Shown here one piece after another: positions 4,017 through 5,515 of a stretch of DNA of 5,515 nt (positions are counted from its first letter, which is position 1; each line of letters starts with the position of its first letter). Source of the stretch: Coriobacteriia bacterium. Its GTDB lineage: Bacteria > Actinomycetota > Coriobacteriia > Anaerosomatales > JAUVQN01. Both the position numbers and the translations under genes were made by a program. The stretch lies in the NCBI GenBank assembly GCA_030598125.1, contig JAUVQN010000094.1:1-5515 (forward strand), written 5' to 3'. The notes beneath the pieces are model-generated. The model saw only the letters and a list, made by a program, of their open reading frames with translations. It did not search any database and was not told the origin of the DNA.

Positions 4017-4838
4017 GTGACATACGCGAACTTCGAGCGGTTGGTGATCTCGGTGGGCGTGCTCGCCATCGGGGCGACCACGATCCTCTCACTCCGCAAC
4101 CAGCCTATCTGGGAAGAGGTCGTCGCGCAGGCGCTGCTGCTGCTCGTGCTCGTGGGAGCCGTCCACTGGGGCCGCAGGGGCGGCTTCATCGCCGCCCTCG
4201 TGGCGAGCGGCATCTACGTGATCATGAGGATACCGATGCTCGTGGCCGACGGTCTCACCGAGGACCTCATCGTCCTCATGCTCGTCCGCACGATCACCTA
4301 TGGGCTCGTCGGCATCCTCGGTGGCGAGCTGTGCGGCCGGATCAAGTACATCTTCGCAGAGCTCGAGGACTCGAACGGTATCGACCCGCTCACGAAGGTG
4401 TACAACGTGCGTCAGATCGCCCGGCTGATAGACTCCTCCGCTGCGCAGTACGCTCGCTACGGCACGACCTTCTCCGTCATCGTCCTCAACCTGGATCCAG
4501 CACTGCTGTCGCCGTTGAGGAAGAGCCGACAGCGCTCGATGCTCCGAGCCATCGCGAACCATATCCGGAACGACATCCGCCTCGTCGACGATCTCGGCAG
4601 GGTCGGAGAGGCGGCGTTCGCGATGCTCCTGCCGCAGACCGGCGGCGAGGGAGCGGCTCTCGCAGCCGAGCGCGTGCGTGGGGGCGTGCGCGACCTGCTC
4701 GGCGCCCGCGACGAGTCGGTGCGCACGGATATCCTCGCTGCACCCGAGGACATCGACGGACTCAAGGACCTGCAGTCTTCGCTCGAGACCACGGACGGCG
4801 ACACCGTAGAAGAGTACGAGCCGGCGTCGGCCGCGTAG
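4017..4838 (+). CDS. Membrane protein with degenerate GGDEF domain (candidate c-di-GMP receptor)
   Basis: A 273-residue protein with four predicted membrane segments (about 7-26, 34-51, 56-73, 83-104) and a cytoplasmic GGDEF domain (about 120-235), followed by an acidic tail. The domain is recognisable from DPLTKVYN (123-130, as in DPLTGLYN), the strand VIVLNLD (154-160), and GRVGEAAFAMLLPQT (194-208). The signature GGDEF is GEAAF (197-201): both catalytic acidic residues are Ala. The K and ND partners after Asp160 are also missing. It should not make c-di-GMP. Yet RLVD (188-191) plus five residues before the signature is the canonical RxxD inhibitory site, so it may still bind c-di-GMP. GTG start at 4017 with a very strong GAGGAGGAGGG site. 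It follows the pilin by 27 bases, suggesting a role in pilus control. Confidence 0.88.
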   Translation: MTYANFERLVISVGVLAIGATTILSLRNQPIWEEVVAQALLLLVLVGAVHWGRRGGFIAALVASGIYVIMRIPMLVADGLTEDLIVLMLVRTITYGLVGILGGELCGRIKYIFAELEDSNGIDPLTKVYNVRQIARLIDSSAAQYARYGTTFSVIVLNLDPALLSPLRKSRQRSMLRAIANHIRNDIRLVDDLGRVGEAAFAMLLPQTGGEGAALAAERVRGGVRDLLGARDESVRTDILAAPEDIDGLKDLQSSLETTDGDTVEEYEPASAA

Positions 4839-4860
4839 GACCTGCCCGGCGTCGTATCGA
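4839..4860. other. Convergent gap between the GGDEF gene and the ACT gene
   Basis: Only 22 bases separate two genes that converge. I see no hairpin plus T-tract on either strand, so transcripts may overlap or end by Rho. Confidence 0.6.
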
Positions 4861-5298
4861 TCAGACCCCGTCGGCCTCGTAGAGCTCCCCTGCGGAGAGC
4901 ACGCGCAGGCCAGCACGTTCCAGCACGTCGGTCGCCTTCTCCACATCTTCCACGCGGAAGATGTCCACGGCGTACTCGGCCCCGGGCGTCACGAAGCAGT
5001 AGGCGTACCCGATGTTGATGCCCGCGCCGCCCATCAGCTCGAGCACGGACGCCAGTCCTCCGGGCCTGTTCGGCACCTCCACGGCGACGACGGGTGTGAG
5101 CGTGACACCGAAGCCCTTCGCCTGCAGCACGTCGCACGCGGCGCTCGGCCGATCGCACAGCAGCCTCGCGACGCCGAACTCGGACGTGTCGGCCACCGAG
5201 AGCACCTTCATGTCGTGACCCGCATCGCCCAGCGCGTGCGCGAGCTCGGCGAGCCGTCCGGCACGGTTCTCCAGGAACACCGAGAGCTGCTCGACCAT
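4861..5298 (-). CDS. Tandem ACT-domain protein
   Basis: A 145-residue protein made of two ACT domains. ACT1 (about 4-68) starts with LSVFLENRAGRLAELAHAL and ACT2 (about 71-138) with VAVEVPNRPGGLASVLELM. Each has the NRxG turn where ACT domains bind small ligands, often amino acids, at dimer interfaces. It resembles the stand-alone tandem ACT proteins (COG4747 type) found beside phenylacetate-CoA ligases in anaerobes and archaea. The gene starts four bases after the ligase stop; its GGAGGT ribosome site is inside the end of the ligase gene, so translation is probably coupled. A regulatory role sensing an aromatic or branched amino acid is a reasonable inference, not seen directly. A perfect 9-bp hairpin (4943-4964) lies in the part coding DIFRVEDV. 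Confidence 0.88.
   Translation of the reverse strand: MVEQLSVFLENRAGRLAELAHALGDAGHDMKVLSVADTSEFGVARLLCDRPSAACDVLQAKGFGVTLTPVVAVEVPNRPGGLASVLELMGGAGINIGYAYCFVTPGAEYAVDIFRVEDVEKATDVLERAGLRVLSAGELYEADGV
4943..4964. repeat. 9-bp perfect hairpin within the ACT gene
   Basis: Arms ACATCTTCC (4943-4951) and GGAAGATGT (4956-4964) flank ACGC. The sequence encodes DIFRVEDV on the minus strand. The arms are not very GC-rich, so composition explains them less well than the other repeats. No T-tract follows on either strand. Confidence 0.55.
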
Positions 5299-5302
5299 CT
5301 CC

Positions 5303-5515
5303 TCAGACCTCCCCGTCCTGTCTGTTGTCGACCACGCGCTGCGCCTTGCCTTGGCTGCGCTGGATCGACTTGGGCTCCACGAGCTTCACCGCGATGCTGA
5401 TAGCGAGAGCGGACTCTATCTCCTGGCGCACCTTCGCCTGGAGGGCCTCGAGCGCCCGGATCTCGTCGAACGCGAAGTCGGGTGTCACCTCGACGTGGAC
5501 CTCCACGGTATCCAA
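5303..5515 (-). CDS. paaK: Phenylacetate-CoA ligase-type enzyme, C-terminal end only
   Basis: The gene enters from the right edge; only the last 70 residues are here. They form the small C-terminal domain of PaaK-type adenylate-forming ligases: DTVEVHVEVTPDFAFDE, a helix with LQAKVRQEIESAL, then AVKLVEPKSIQRSQGKAQRV and VDNRQ. The RSxGKAxRVxD block is the family's end motif and its Lys matches the catalytic lysine position. These enzymes join aryl acids such as phenylacetate to CoA with ATP. In anaerobes, such ligases beside an ACT protein are often linked to aromatic amino acid breakdown via indolepyruvate ferredoxin oxidoreductase; that linkage cannot be checked here. The TTG at the edge is an internal codon, not the start. 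Confidence 0.85.
   Translation of the reverse strand: MDTVEVHVEVTPDFAFDEIRALEALQAKVRQEIESALAISIAVKLVEPKSIQRSQGKAQRVVDNRQDGEV

Noticed and set aside
4017..4838. Active diguanylate cyclase
   Set aside because: GGDEF is replaced by GEAAF and the downstream Lys and Asn-Asp are missing, so catalysis is not expected.
4089..4946. A 285-codon minus-strand frame
   Set aside because: It is antisense to the GGDEF gene and overlaps the end of the ACT gene; its composition is typical of shadow frames.

Overview
The window is very GC-rich and densely coding, with strong Shine-Dalgarno sites and GTG starts. The gene set includes an RsiG-type small protein, a LipM-type octanoyltransferase beside GcvH, a PaaK/ACT pair and a type IV pilin operon. 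Together these suggest an actinobacterium, most likely a deep-branching anaerobic lineage (Coriobacteriia or relatives). The lineage is inferred from gene content only.

Layout. From 1 to 3546 every gene lies on the minus strand, so transcription runs right to left: dacF/dacA-type D-Ala-D-Ala carboxypeptidase (2275-3546), a 191-bp leader/promoter gap, gcvH (1700-2083), lipM-like octanoyltransferase (785-1657), an RsiG-like small helical protein (456-764), an 88-aa hypothetical with an internal repeat (133-399), and the start of a zinc-ribbon protein cut by the window edge (1-101). A short divergent promoter region (3547-3644) separates this block from two plus-strand genes, a small cysteine-containing type IV prepilin (3645-3989) and a membrane protein with a degenerate GGDEF domain (4017-4838). 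These meet, tail to tail, a minus-strand pair: a tandem ACT-domain protein (4861-5298) and the C-terminal end of a phenylacetate-CoA ligase-type enzyme (5303-5515).

How the genes fit together. LipM-type enzymes move octanoate from acyl carrier protein to the lipoyl lysine of GcvH, so the gcvH-lipM pair is an enzyme with its substrate. No other glycine cleavage gene is in view. Two proteins point to cyclic di-GMP. The GGDEF protein has lost its active site (GGDEF became GEAAF) but keeps an RxxD inhibitory-site motif at the canonical five-residue distance, as expected of a c-di-GMP receptor rather than a synthase, and it is co-transcribed with a pilin. The RsiG-like protein carries most of the c-di-GMP-binding signature of the Streptomyces/Rubrobacter anti-sigma factor RsiG, with two substitutions.

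The most interesting points are the I-site-retaining dead GGDEF paired with a pilin, the altered RsiG-like motif, the structured leader of gcvH, and an unusual density of perfect inverted repeats inside the carboxypeptidase gene. I see no tRNA, rRNA, CRISPR, insertion sequence or phage gene.
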